A stretch of DNA of 64,000 bases from Methylorubrum populi. GTDB lineage: Bacteria > Pseudomonadota > Alphaproteobacteria > Rhizobiales > Beijerinckiaceae. A model generated the notes under the pieces. That model had not been told where the DNA came from. It was given only the letters and a program-made list of their open reading frames with translations, and searched no databases. The position numbers were made by a program, and so were the translations under genes. The stretch spans positions 62,001-126,000 of the forward strand of contig DYYG01000058.1 in the NCBI GenBank assembly GCA_020741775.1. The letters are read 5' to 3'. Below are positions 50,892-59,413 of this stretch, in pieces; within the stretch, counting starts at the first letter, position 1; the number at the start of each line of letters is the position of its first letter.

Positions 50892-51905
50892 ATGCCGTCA
50901 GGCGATGTGAACGCCGTGCCGCCCGCCGGGACCGGCCTTCCCCCCTCTCGCAAGCCCTTCGCGATCTGCCGCGAGGACGACGCGATCCCGCCGGAGCTGA
51001 CGGGGGCCGTCGTCGCCCTCGGCAATTTCGACGGGGTGCATCGCGGTCACCGCGCTCTGATCGCGGCGGTGCGCGACGAGGCCGGTGCGCATCCGGCCGC
51101 CGTGCTGACCTTCGAGCCGCATCCCCGCGCCTTCTTCGCCCCCGATCAGCCCATGTTCCGGCTCAGCGGTCCGCGCGCCAAGGAGATCGTGTTCGCACGC
51201 CTCGGCCTCGACGGTCTGATCGTGCGCCGCTTCGATGCGACGCTGGCCGGCACCAGCGCCCGGGACTTCGTCGAAGGCTGGCTGCGCGACCGGCTCAAGC
51301 TCTCCGGTGTGGTGATCGGCCACGATTTCCATTTCGGCCGGGGGCGCGAAGGTTCTCCGGGCACACTCGCGGATCTCTGCGCCCAGGCCGGAATCAGCTG
51401 CCGTATCGTTCCGGCGGTCTCCGCCGACCCCGGTGACGCGCCGATCTCCTCGAGCGCGATCCGGGCGGCGCTTGCGGCCGGTGACGTGGCGCGGGCCAAT
51501 GACCTCCTCGGCTACCGCTGGTTCGTGCTGGCCGAGGTGCGTCACGGCGACAAGCGCGGGCGCACCCTCGGATATCCGACCGCCAACCTTGCTCTCGATG
51601 CCTGCGGCCTCGCCCACGGCATCTACGCGGTGCGGATGCGCCTCGCCGATGGCAGTTTGCATCCGGGCGTGGCGAGCTATGGCCGCCGCCCGACCTTCGA
51701 TGACGGCGCACCGCTGCTCGAAGCGCATCTGTTCGACTTCAAGGGCGATCTTTACGGCCAGGAGGTCGCGGTCGAGCTTCTGGCCTATCTGCGCGGTGAG
51801 GAACGCTTTTCCAGCGCCGAGGCCCTGATCGCGCAGATGGACATCGATTCCGCCCAGGCCCGGGCGGCGATCGTCGCGGACCGCACGCCGTCGATGCTGG
51901 CCTAA
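50892..51905 (+). CDS. ribF: Bifunctional riboflavin kinase/FAD synthetase
   Basis: A 337-residue RibF making FMN and FAD. The N-terminal FAD-synthetase half has VVALGNFDGVHRGHRALI and FEPHPRAFFAP and the ISSSAIRAAL motif; the kinase half has KRGRTLGYPTANL and GVASYGRRPTFD. A variable leader of about 50 residues precedes it; AGGA before ATG 50892 supports the start. Its cofactor products are needed by the ApbE/NosR-like proteins of the left cluster, though that is not linkage evidence. Confidence 0.94.
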   Translation: MPSGDVNAVPPAGTGLPPSRKPFAICREDDAIPPELTGAVVALGNFDGVHRGHRALIAAVRDEAGAHPAAVLTFEPHPRAFFAPDQPMFRLSGPRAKEIVFARLGLDGLIVRRFDATLAGTSARDFVEGWLRDRLKLSGVVIGHDFHFGRGREGSPGTLADLCAQAGISCRIVPAVSADPGDAPISSSAIRAALAAGDVARANDLLGYRWFVLAEVRHGDKRGRTLGYPTANLALDACGLAHGIYAVRMRLADGSLHPGVASYGRRPTFDDGAPLLEAHLFDFKGDLYGQEVAVELLAYLRGEERFSSAEALIAQMDIDSAQARAAIVADRTPSMLA

Positions 51906-52084
51906 CCGTCGCCCGACGCCTCCTGACCAAAGCCCGTCTCGAACCCGCGTCGGGCCGAAGGCTCGACTTCTTCGTCATCGCCAGCGCGAGCGAAGCAGTT
52001 CGGAATGCGCCCTTCCCGAATGGGACGGCGGATCCGGACAGCTTCGGCTGACGCCGTCCAGGAGTCCGCCCAGGGTTCCGGCAC

Positions 52085-52104
52085 CCGGCTTTCGAGAAAG
52101 CCGG
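52085..52104 (-). terminator. Hairpin after the hydroxyacid dehydrogenase gene
   Basis: An 8-bp perfect stem CCGGCTTT / AAAGCCGG with a four-base loop lies 9 bp past the stop of the minus-strand gene. No T-tract. Confidence 0.5.
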
Positions 52105-52113
52105 ATCGAAGCC

Positions 52114-53118
52114 TCAGAGCATCGTCGGCAAAATCCGATCCGGCGGACGGTGGCCGTCCATGAAGGTCTTGATGTTGATGATGACCTTCTCGCCCATATC
52201 GGTGCGGCTCTCATGCGTGGCCGAGCCCATATGCGGCAGGAGCACCACCTTACCGGTGCGGGCGAGCCGCACGAGGCGGGGGCTCACGGCCGGTTCCTGC
52301 TCGAACACGTCGAGGCCGGCGGCCGAAATGTCCCCGGCCTCGATCAGGCGCGCCAGGGCATTCTCGTCGATCACCTCGCCGCGGGCGGTATTGACGACGA
52401 TCGCCTCGGGTTTCAGCAGCTTGAGGCGGCGAGCGGAAAGCAGGTGATAGGTCGCCGGGGTATGCGGGCAGTTGACCGACACGATGTCGACCCGAGCCAG
52501 CATCTGGTCGAGGGATTCCCAGTAGGTCGCATCGAGGGCCTCCTCGATGGCCGAGGGCACCCGGCGGCGGTTGTGGTAGTGGATCGACAGGCCGAACGCC
52601 TTGGCGCGGCGGGCCAATGCCTGGCCGATGCGGCCCATGCCGACGATGCCGAGGCGCTTGCCGGTGATGCGCCGGCCCAGCATCCAGGTCGGCGACCAGC
52701 CGGTGGTCCAATCGTCGTCGGGGATGATGCGCGCGCCCTCGGCGATCCGGCGGGCCACCGCCAGGATCAGCGCCATGGTCATGTCGGCGGTGTCCTCGGT
52801 CAGCACGCCCGGGGTGTTGGTGACGGTGATCCCCCGCTCCAAAGCCGCGCCGACGTCGATGTGATCGACGCCGTTGCCGAAATTGGCGATGAGCCGCAGG
52901 TTCGGTCCGGCCTGGGCGAGGAGCCCGGCATTGATCTCGTCGGTGACGGTGGGGACGAGGACATCGGCCTCGCGGATCGCGATGGCGAGGGCCTCCGGCG
53001 ACAGCGGCGCGTCATCGTGGTTGAGGCGCGTGTCGAAGAGTTCGCGCATGCGCGTCTCCACCGCGTCCGGCAGGCGCCGCGTGACGACCACCAGCGGCTT
53101 GCGCTTCAACGACGACAT
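52114..53118 (-). CDS. D-2-hydroxyacid dehydrogenase (glyoxylate/hydroxypyruvate reductase type)
   Basis: A 334-residue NAD(P)-dependent dehydrogenase. The Rossmann motif is GIVGMGRIGQALARRAKAFG, preceded by NFGNGVDHIDVGAALERGI and followed by NTARGEVIDENAL, and the catalytic Arg, Glu and His lie in TARG, DVFEQEP and LLPHMGSAT. The GyaR/GhrB-like length fits glyoxylate or hydroxypyruvate reduction, part of serine-cycle chemistry in methylotrophs, but substrate is not certain and it is longer than the M. extorquens HprA as I recall it. GTGGGAGGAAAC before ATG 53118 fixes the start. Confidence 0.85.
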   Translation of the reverse strand: MSSLKRKPLVVVTRRLPDAVETRMRELFDTRLNHDDAPLSPEALAIAIREADVLVPTVTDEINAGLLAQAGPNLRLIANFGNGVDHIDVGAALERGITVTNTPGVLTEDTADMTMALILAVARRIAEGARIIPDDDWTTGWSPTWMLGRRITGKRLGIVGMGRIGQALARRAKAFGLSIHYHNRRRVPSAIEEALDATYWESLDQMLARVDIVSVNCPHTPATYHLLSARRLKLLKPEAIVVNTARGEVIDENALARLIEAGDISAAGLDVFEQEPAVSPRLVRLARTGKVVLLPHMGSATHESRTDMGEKVIINIKTFMDGHRPPDRILPTML

Positions 53119-53431
53119 GTTTCCTCCCACCGAGGTCGTCCGGCACTGCGTCCCGGTCCCGCGCCGTCCGCCGCCGCGTCTTAGCGCGAGGGGCCGACTT
53201 ACGCTCCCTTAACCATGGCGCGGCCAGATGGGGCGAAGGCGAGCCGGTACCGGCTCACCGCAGGACGTCCGGCCTCTCTACCAGAGAGGTCGGGGAACAC
53301 AATGCGGCCTTACCCCCGAGGGATCCGTGCCGGATGATCGGCGGCGTGACCGTCGACCCCAAGGGCGCCCCGGCGGAGCCGCGCTCTCACCGCACGACCT
53401 GTTTGAAACCATGGATCGGAGACGAGGGACG
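53119..53431. other. Divergent gap, 313 bp, with a 16-bp palindrome
   Basis: Between the dehydrogenase and SH3-domain genes. A perfect palindrome GAGCCGGTACCGGCTC lies at 53241-53256 and may be an operator. No gene is supported; upstream frames of the SH3 gene lack ribosome sites. Confidence 0.45.
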
Positions 53432-54025
53432 ATGCGCCCGCCTAACCTGCCCCTGGTGAGCCCCACCCGCCTCGCTGTGCTCGCGGCCCTGTTCGCGGTG
53501 CTGGTGCCCCTGACCGCCGAATCGGCCCCTGCCCCGGCCCCCGAGATCGGCAAAGGACCGGTGACCAAGCTGCCGCTGCCGCGCTACGCCAGCTTGAAGA
53601 CCAACCGCGTCAACCTGCGCGAAGGCCCCTCGAAGGATCACCGCACGCTCTGGGTGTTTCAGCGGGAAGGCCTGCCGGTCGAGATCGTCGCCGAGTTCGA
53701 AACCTGGCGGCGCATCCGCGATTCGGAAGGGACGGAGGGCTGGGTGCTGCACTCCCTGCTGTCGGGGCGCCGCACCGCCGTGGTGATTCCCCCGTCCGGC
53801 GAACGGGCAGACGCGGCCAAGGCGACGGTGCCCCTCAATGCCCGCGCGGACGATCAATCCGCCGAGCAGGCGCGGCTGCAACCGGGCGTGATCGGCAGCG
53901 TGAAGAGCTGCACCGGCACGTGGTGCCGCCTCGTCGTGCCCCTGCCCGATAAGCGGGGCGACGTCGATGGCTATATCCGCCAGAGCCGCCTGTGGGGTGT
54001 CTACCCGGACGAGCGGGTGGAATAG
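53432..54025 (+). CDS. Exported bacterial SH3-domain protein
   Basis: A 197-residue periplasmic protein with a signal segment (LAVLAALFAVLVPLTAESA) and two SH3b-like repeats: YASLKTNRVNLREGPSKDHRTLWVF...GWVLHSLLSG and a second from about residue 127 (PLNARADDQSAEQARLQPGVIGSVKSCTGTWC...GYIRQSRLWG). Such domains (COG3807) bind peptidoglycan or proteins. GAGGGACG before ATG 53432. Ends five bases before a bidirectional terminator. Confidence 0.82.
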   Translation: MRPPNLPLVSPTRLAVLAALFAVLVPLTAESAPAPAPEIGKGPVTKLPLPRYASLKTNRVNLREGPSKDHRTLWVFQREGLPVEIVAEFETWRRIRDSEGTEGWVLHSLLSGRRTAVVIPPSGERADAAKATVPLNARADDQSAEQARLQPGVIGSVKSCTGTWCRLVVPLPDKRGDVDGYIRQSRLWGVYPDERVE

Positions 54026-54030
54026 GCAAG

Positions 54031-54059
54031 AAAAAAGGCCCGGATATCCGGGCCTTTTT
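54031..54059. terminator. Bidirectional intrinsic terminator
   Basis: A near-perfect palindrome, AAAAAGGCCCGGATATCCGG and onward GCCTTTTT, gives a GC stem with A-tract on one side and T-tract on the other. It sits between the convergent SH3 and irr genes and should end both. Confidence 0.92.
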
Positions 54060-54080
54060 CGTCACGACAGATGGGCTGGA

Positions 54081-54584
54081 TCAGCCGCGGCCGGAAACCT
54101 GGCGGCGGCGCAGGCGCACGATCACCTCGACCCCGGCGATCTCCATGCCCTCGGGCGCCTCGGGCAGGGAATCGACCGAGATGCCGCATTCCGGCATATC
54201 GAGAACCTCGCCCTCTTCCTCCAGGAAGAAGTGGTGATGCTCGCTCGGGTTGGTGTCGAAATAGGCCTTCGACCCGTCCAGTGCGAGCTGGCGCAGAAGC
54301 CCGGCCTCGGTGAACTGGTGCAGGGTGTTGTAGACCGTGGCGAGGGAGACCGGCACCTTGGCCCGCATCGCCTCGTCGTAGAGCATTTCTGCGGTCAGGT
54401 GGCGGTCACCGCGACCGAAAAGGAGCCAGCCCAAGGAGAGACGCTGCCGGGTCGGCCGCAGGCCCGCGCGACGCAGACGGTCCCGCAGGTCGGACAGCGG
54501 GCAGCCTCGACGGCCAGCGGCCATATCGACCGGAGAAGCGGACCGCGCGTTCAGCACGGCCTGGAGAGGCGTCAGATCGGACAT
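54081..54584 (-). CDS. irr: Fur-family iron response regulator Irr
   Basis: A 167-residue Fur-family protein. The winged helix (LRRAGLRPTRQRLSLGWLLF, SLATVYNTLHQFTEAGLLRQ) is followed by the HHH region (SEHHHFFLEEEGEV) and a short tail without the CxxC zinc sites of Fur. This, with fabA just opposite, is the usual Rhizobiales irr. Irr senses haem and represses or activates iron genes through ICE boxes. Divergent from fabA over 274 bp. Its leader has a hairpin and a TATAAT promoter (see next). Confidence 0.87.
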   Translation of the reverse strand: MSDLTPLQAVLNARSASPVDMAAGRRGCPLSDLRDRLRRAGLRPTRQRLSLGWLLFGRGDRHLTAEMLYDEAMRAKVPVSLATVYNTLHQFTEAGLLRQLALDGSKAYFDTNPSEHHHFFLEEEGEVLDMPECGISVDSLPEAPEGMEIAGVEVIVRLRRRQVSGRG

Positions 54585-54587
54585 CGC

Positions 54588-54658
54588 TGGGAACGATTCC
54601 CACTAATTTAGAACAACTATAGCGAAGAAATTATACGGATCGCGAAGGGCTGCGGCAA
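54588..54658 (-). promoter_or_regulatory. irr promoter, ICE-like half-site and leader hairpin
   Basis: On the minus strand TTGCCG (54653-54658) and a consensus TATAAT (54630-54635) are 17 bp apart. About 10-16 bases past the predicted start is TTCTAAA (54607-54613), an exact half of the Irr iron control element, with a poor second half. Three bases before the ATG the leader has TGGGAA-CGA-TTCCCA (54588-54602, plus-strand reading), which holds the likely ribosome site GGGAA inside a stem. Autocontrol is inferred. Confidence 0.65.
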
Positions 54659-54858
54659 CCCGTACCGGGCCCAACTCCGGTTTGACCCGTGGAATATGCA
54701 TGACTGTGGCGCAAATCGCCGCCGCCGGACCGTCGTCTGTGGGCTGCGCGCGGCGCTTTGTGAGCGCGGCGCGCCTGTGCTAACGAGGCGCCGATCCCAT
54801 CATTCCCGTCCGCTCACATGGTCGGACCTGTCCGTCACCGGGGACCTGTACGTCATCC

Positions 54859-55398
54859 ATGGCTTCTCTCGACCAGCAATCCGACGGCGCTACTCAGCAG
54901 CGCGCTTCGAGCTTCTCCTACGAGGATCTCCTGGCCTGCGGGCGCGGTGAGCTGTTCGGTGCGGGCAACGCCCAGCTTCCGCTGCCGCCGATGCTGATGT
55001 TCGACCGGATCACCTCGATCGGCACCGAAGGCGGGGCGCATGGCAAGGGCCATGTGCTGGCCGAGTTCGACATCCGGCCCGACCTCTGGTTCTTCCCCTG
55101 CCACTTCAAGGGCGATCCGGTGATGCCGGGCTGCCTCGGCCTCGACGCCCTGTGGCAGCTCGTCGGCTTCCATCTCGGCTGGCTCGGCGCGCCGGGCCGC
55201 GGCCGGGCGCTCGGCGTCGGCGAGGTGAAGTTCACCGATCAGGTGCTGCCGACCGTCAAACAGGTCGTCTACGGCATCGACATCAAGCGCGTGCGCCAGG
55301 GCAAGCTGGTACTCGGCATCGCCGATGGCTGGCTGGAGGCCGATGGACGGCGCATCTACGAGGCGAGCGACCTGCGCGTGGCGTTGTTCCGCAGCTGA
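54859..55398 (+). CDS. fabA: 3-hydroxydecanoyl-ACP dehydratase/isomerase
   Basis: A 179-residue FabA, which dehydrates and isomerises C10 intermediates so unsaturated fatty acids can be made. The active-site signature is WFFPCHFKGDPVMPGCLGLDALWQ (written in parts: WFFPCHFKGDPV, MPGCLGLDALWQ), holding the His and Asp. Downstream are VGEVKFTDQVLP and KRVRQGKLVLGIADGWLE. First gene of the fabA-fabB-fabI run. Confidence 0.95.
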   Translation: MASLDQQSDGATQQRASSFSYEDLLACGRGELFGAGNAQLPLPPMLMFDRITSIGTEGGAHGKGHVLAEFDIRPDLWFFPCHFKGDPVMPGCLGLDALWQLVGFHLGWLGAPGRGRALGVGEVKFTDQVLPTVKQVVYGIDIKRVRQGKLVLGIADGWLEADGRRIYEASDLRVALFRS

Positions 55399-55548
55399 GT
55401 CCCGCCGAGTCACGGGCGCTCTCTCGCATCGAAACTGGCCTCCTTCGGCGGAGAGCGCGTCGTATGCGGTTGAGATTGACCGCACGACATCCTAACTGAC
55501 CCCTCACGGAATTGCCGCGCAGGCTGCGGCAAAGAAGCACGAGCCATC

Positions 55549-56775
<1,227 letters not shown>

Positions 56776-56920
56776 CGATCGTAGCCCGCGATGCCGCGGC
56801 GCAAAGTTTAAGCTTCGCATCTGCGAAACACAGGCAAAGCTCAAGGATGGCCTTAGACTGATGGAAGTTCGGAACCGGGGCATTGCATGAACGTTCCTGC
56901 TTCGTTAAGTAGGATTTACC

Positions 56921-57040
56921 ATGATTACCGCCCTCGCTCTGCTTTCCGTCTGTGGACTGGCCGTCGCGGCCAGTTTGGCGGTGCGTGCCAAGCAGGCGCT
57001 GATCGACGATGCCCAGTCGGGCACTCGCGGTTACTTCTGA
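56921..57040 (+). CDS. 39-residue single-helix membrane protein
   Basis: A small gene with AGGA seven bases before its ATG and a perfect 8-bp stem with T-run 17 bp after its stop. The product (ITALALLSVCGLAVAASLAV, then a charged tail RAKQALIDDAQSGTRGYF) has one hydrophobic helix covering half its length. No family recognised. It sits between fabB and fabI in the same direction. Below common size limits, so easily missed by annotation. Confidence 0.65.
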   Translation: MITALALLSVCGLAVAASLAVRAKQALIDDAQSGTRGYF

Positions 57041-57057
57041 TCCGTCTCCTCTCCTCC

Positions 57058-57086
57058 AGCCCCGGTGCCGCCGCGCCGGGGCTTTT
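57058..57086 (+). terminator. Intrinsic terminator after the 39-residue gene
   Basis: Stem AGCCCCGG / CCGGGGCT with a ten-base loop and four T after it. It implies that fabI has its own promoter in 57087-57289. Confidence 0.75.
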
Positions 57087-57289
57087 CCGTGCCGGTGCGC
57101 AAAGCAGCGGCGCGCGTGGACAGGCCCTTGCCCGGCGGGCTAAGCCTCGGTGCAAACGCCGATGCGCCCGCGCTTTCCGACCGGTCCGGGGGGACCGATG
57201 GAGGCGAGCACGTCGGACGACAGGCTTGAAGCTGTCGAACCTTCTGTGTTCGGCGCCGCGTCAAGTCGAACGCGTACGGATGAGAACGA

Positions 57290-58120
57290 ATGACGGGTTT
57301 GATGGCGGGCAAGCGCGGCCTCATCATGGGGGTCGCCAACGATCACTCGATCGCGTGGGGCATCGCCAAGACCCTGCATCGGCACGGGGCCGAACTGGCC
57401 TTCACCTATCAGGGTGAGGCGCTCGGGCGCCGGGTCACTCCCCTCGCGGCCTCGGTCGGGTCCGACATCGTGCTGTCCTGCGACGTGGAGGATATCGCCA
57501 CCGTCGATGCCGCCTTCGCCACCCTCGACGAACGTTTTCCCGACGGCATCGACTTCATCGTCCACGCCATCGGCTTCTCCGACAAGGCGCAGCTCAAGGG
57601 ACGCTACGTCGATGTCACGACCCGCGCGAATTTCTCGCGCACCATGACCATCTCCTGCTTCTCCTTCACCGAAATCGCGCAGCGCGCCGCCAGCCGGATG
57701 CCGCGGGGCGGCTCGCTGCTGACGCTCACCTATGCCGGCTCGACCCGAGTGATGCCGAACTACAACGTCATGGGCGTGGCCAAGGCGGCGCTGGAAGCCT
57801 CCGTCCGCTATCTCGCCAGCGATCTCGGGCCGGACGGCATCCGCGTGAACGCTCTCTCGGCGGGGCCGATGCGGACGCTCGCCGGTGCCGGCATCGCCGA
57901 CGCGCGGTTGATGTACAACCATCAGAAGGCGCACGCTCCCCTGCGCCGGACCGTGACGCTGGAGGATGTCGGCAATTCGGCTCTCTACCTGCTGTCCGAT
58001 CTGTCGGGCGGCGTGACCGGCGAGATCCACTTCGTGGATTCGGGCTACAACATCATCTCGATGCCCCGTCCGGCCGTGCTCCAGGCGCAGGACGAGGCGG
58101 GCGTCGTCGGCGACGTCTGA
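57290..58120 (+). CDS. fabI: Enoyl-ACP reductase (NADH)
   Basis: A 276-residue FabI. N-terminal GKRGLIMGVANDHSIAWGIAK binds NAD; the catalytic Tyr and Lys are in YNVMGVAKAALEASVRYLA, and IRVNALSAGPMRTLA follows. It makes the last reduction of each fatty-acid cycle and is the enzyme class inhibited by triclosan. The second FabI-type isoforms in rhizobia have similar length. Downstream of an intrinsic terminator, so separately transcribed. Confidence 0.94.
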   Translation: MTGLMAGKRGLIMGVANDHSIAWGIAKTLHRHGAELAFTYQGEALGRRVTPLAASVGSDIVLSCDVEDIATVDAAFATLDERFPDGIDFIVHAIGFSDKAQLKGRYVDVTTRANFSRTMTISCFSFTEIAQRAASRMPRGGSLLTLTYAGSTRVMPNYNVMGVAKAALEASVRYLASDLGPDGIRVNALSAGPMRTLAGAGIADARLMYNHQKAHAPLRRTVTLEDVGNSALYLLSDLSGGVTGEIHFVDSGYNIISMPRPAVLQAQDEAGVVGDV

Positions 58121-58202
58121 CGTCGCCGCACCGCCTTCGCGGTCGGGCGTGTCTTCCCGTCGCTTGTGGAATGAAGGCGCGCGCCGCAGGGTGCCGCCCG
58201 CG

Positions 58203-58952
58203 ATGATCCCCTCCCCGCTCCGCCCCCCGCCGCGCACCCTTTTCGCCGCCGTCCTGCTGCTCCTGGGCGGGACGGCGGGGGCATGGGCACAGAGCGTCAC
58301 CCTCGATCTCGGCGCGGGCGGCACCACCGAGCGGGCGCTTCAGCTCGTCGCGCTGATCACGGTTCTGGCGCTGGCGCCCTCGGTGCTGGTGATGGCGACG
58401 GCCTTCACCCGGATCGTCGTGGTTTTATCGATCCTGCGCTCGGCGCTGGGAACGCAGACGGCGCCGCCGAACGCCGTCGTCGTCAGCCTCGCCCTGTTCC
58501 TGACCGCCTTCGTGATGGCGCCGACGGCCCGCGAAGCCTATCGCGCCGGCGTGGAGCCGCTGATGGCGGGTCAGATCAGCCAATCCCAGGCGTTCGAGCG
58601 CGCATCGGGCCCCTTCAAGACCTTCATGCTGCGCAACGTCCGCGAGAAGGATTTGAAGCTGTTCCTCGACATGGCACGCCAGCCTGCCCCGGCCGGACCG
58701 GAAGCGGTCGGCCTGGAGATCGTCACCCCCGCCTTCATGATCTCGGAATTGCGCCGCGCCTTCGAGATCGGCTTCCTCCTGTTCATCCCCTTTCTCATCA
58801 TCGACCTCGTGGTCGCCTCGGTGCTGATGGCGATGGGCATGATGATGCTGCCGCCGGCCACGGTGGCGCTGCCCTTCAAGCTGATCTTCTTCGTGCTGGT
58901 GGACGGCTGGACGCTGGTGGCAGGCTCCCTCGTTCAGAGCTACGGAGGTTGA
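58203..58952 (+). CDS. fliP: Flagellar biosynthesis protein FliP
   Basis: A 249-residue FliP with signal peptide and four helices. Family blocks: MATAFTRIVVVLSILRSALG, NAVVVSLALFLTAFVMAP, TPAFMISELRRAFEIGFLLFIPFLIIDLVVASVLMAMGM (about 175-213, given here in part) and LPFKLIFFVLVDGW. It forms the core of the flagellar type III export gate with FliQ and FliR. No fliQ, fliR or other flagellar genes flank it here. ATG 58203 gives the usual length. Confidence 0.93.
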   Translation: MIPSPLRPPPRTLFAAVLLLLGGTAGAWAQSVTLDLGAGGTTERALQLVALITVLALAPSVLVMATAFTRIVVVLSILRSALGTQTAPPNAVVVSLALFLTAFVMAPTAREAYRAGVEPLMAGQISQSQAFERASGPFKTFMLRNVREKDLKLFLDMARQPAPAGPEAVGLEIVTPAFMISELRRAFEIGFLLFIPFLIIDLVVASVLMAMGMMMLPPATVALPFKLIFFVLVDGWTLVAGSLVQSYGG

Positions 58953-59008
58953 ACTTGGCCGCCGCACGATTCGAGATCGCGGCGGCAGCGTAGAAGGGAT
59001 TTGATCGC

Positions 59009-59410
59009 ATGGATCTGAGGACCGTCACCGCACAATGGTCGCCGCGGATGCTGAGCGTCCTGCGGATCGTGTCCGCGCTGATCTTCATGGCGCATGGGAC
59101 GCAGAAGATCCTCGGCTTTCCGGCAAGCTCGATGAATCCGCCGCTGCTGTCGCTGTTCGGCGCTGCCGGCCTGCTCGAATTGATCGGTGGCGCCTTGCTT
59201 CTGATCGGCCTGTTCAGCCGCCCGGTCGCCTTTCTGCTCTCGGGTCAGATGGCCTTCGCCTATTTCATCGCCCATGCGCCCAAGAGCCCGTTTCCTGCGC
59301 TGAACGGCGGCGACGCGGCGATCCTCTACTGCTTCGTCTTCCTCTACATCGCCTTCGCCGGCCCCGGCCCGTGGAGTCTCGACGCGCAGCGCGGTCGCGG
59401 CGCCGTCTGA
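59009..59410 (+). CDS. DoxX family membrane protein
   Basis: A 133-residue protein with four helices: LSVLRIVSALIFMAHGTQKILG, the GGALLLIGLFSRPVAFLLSGQMAFAYF pair, and AAILYCFVFLYIAFAGPGPWSLDA. DoxX proteins are linked to quinone or sulfur redox in a few cases, mostly unknown. Its stop lies only three bases from the stop of the convergent TPR-like gene. Confidence 0.87.
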   Translation: MDLRTVTAQWSPRMLSVLRIVSALIFMAHGTQKILGFPASSMNPPLLSLFGAAGLLELIGGALLLIGLFSRPVAFLLSGQMAFAYFIAHAPKSPFPALNGGDAAILYCFVFLYIAFAGPGPWSLDAQRGRGAV

Positions 59411-59413
59411 GGC

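Noticed and set aside
54380..54400. TAGAGCATTT inside irr, resembling the dispersed repeat
   Set aside because: Only the short core matches; the flanks are ordinary irr coding sequence, so it is not a third copy.
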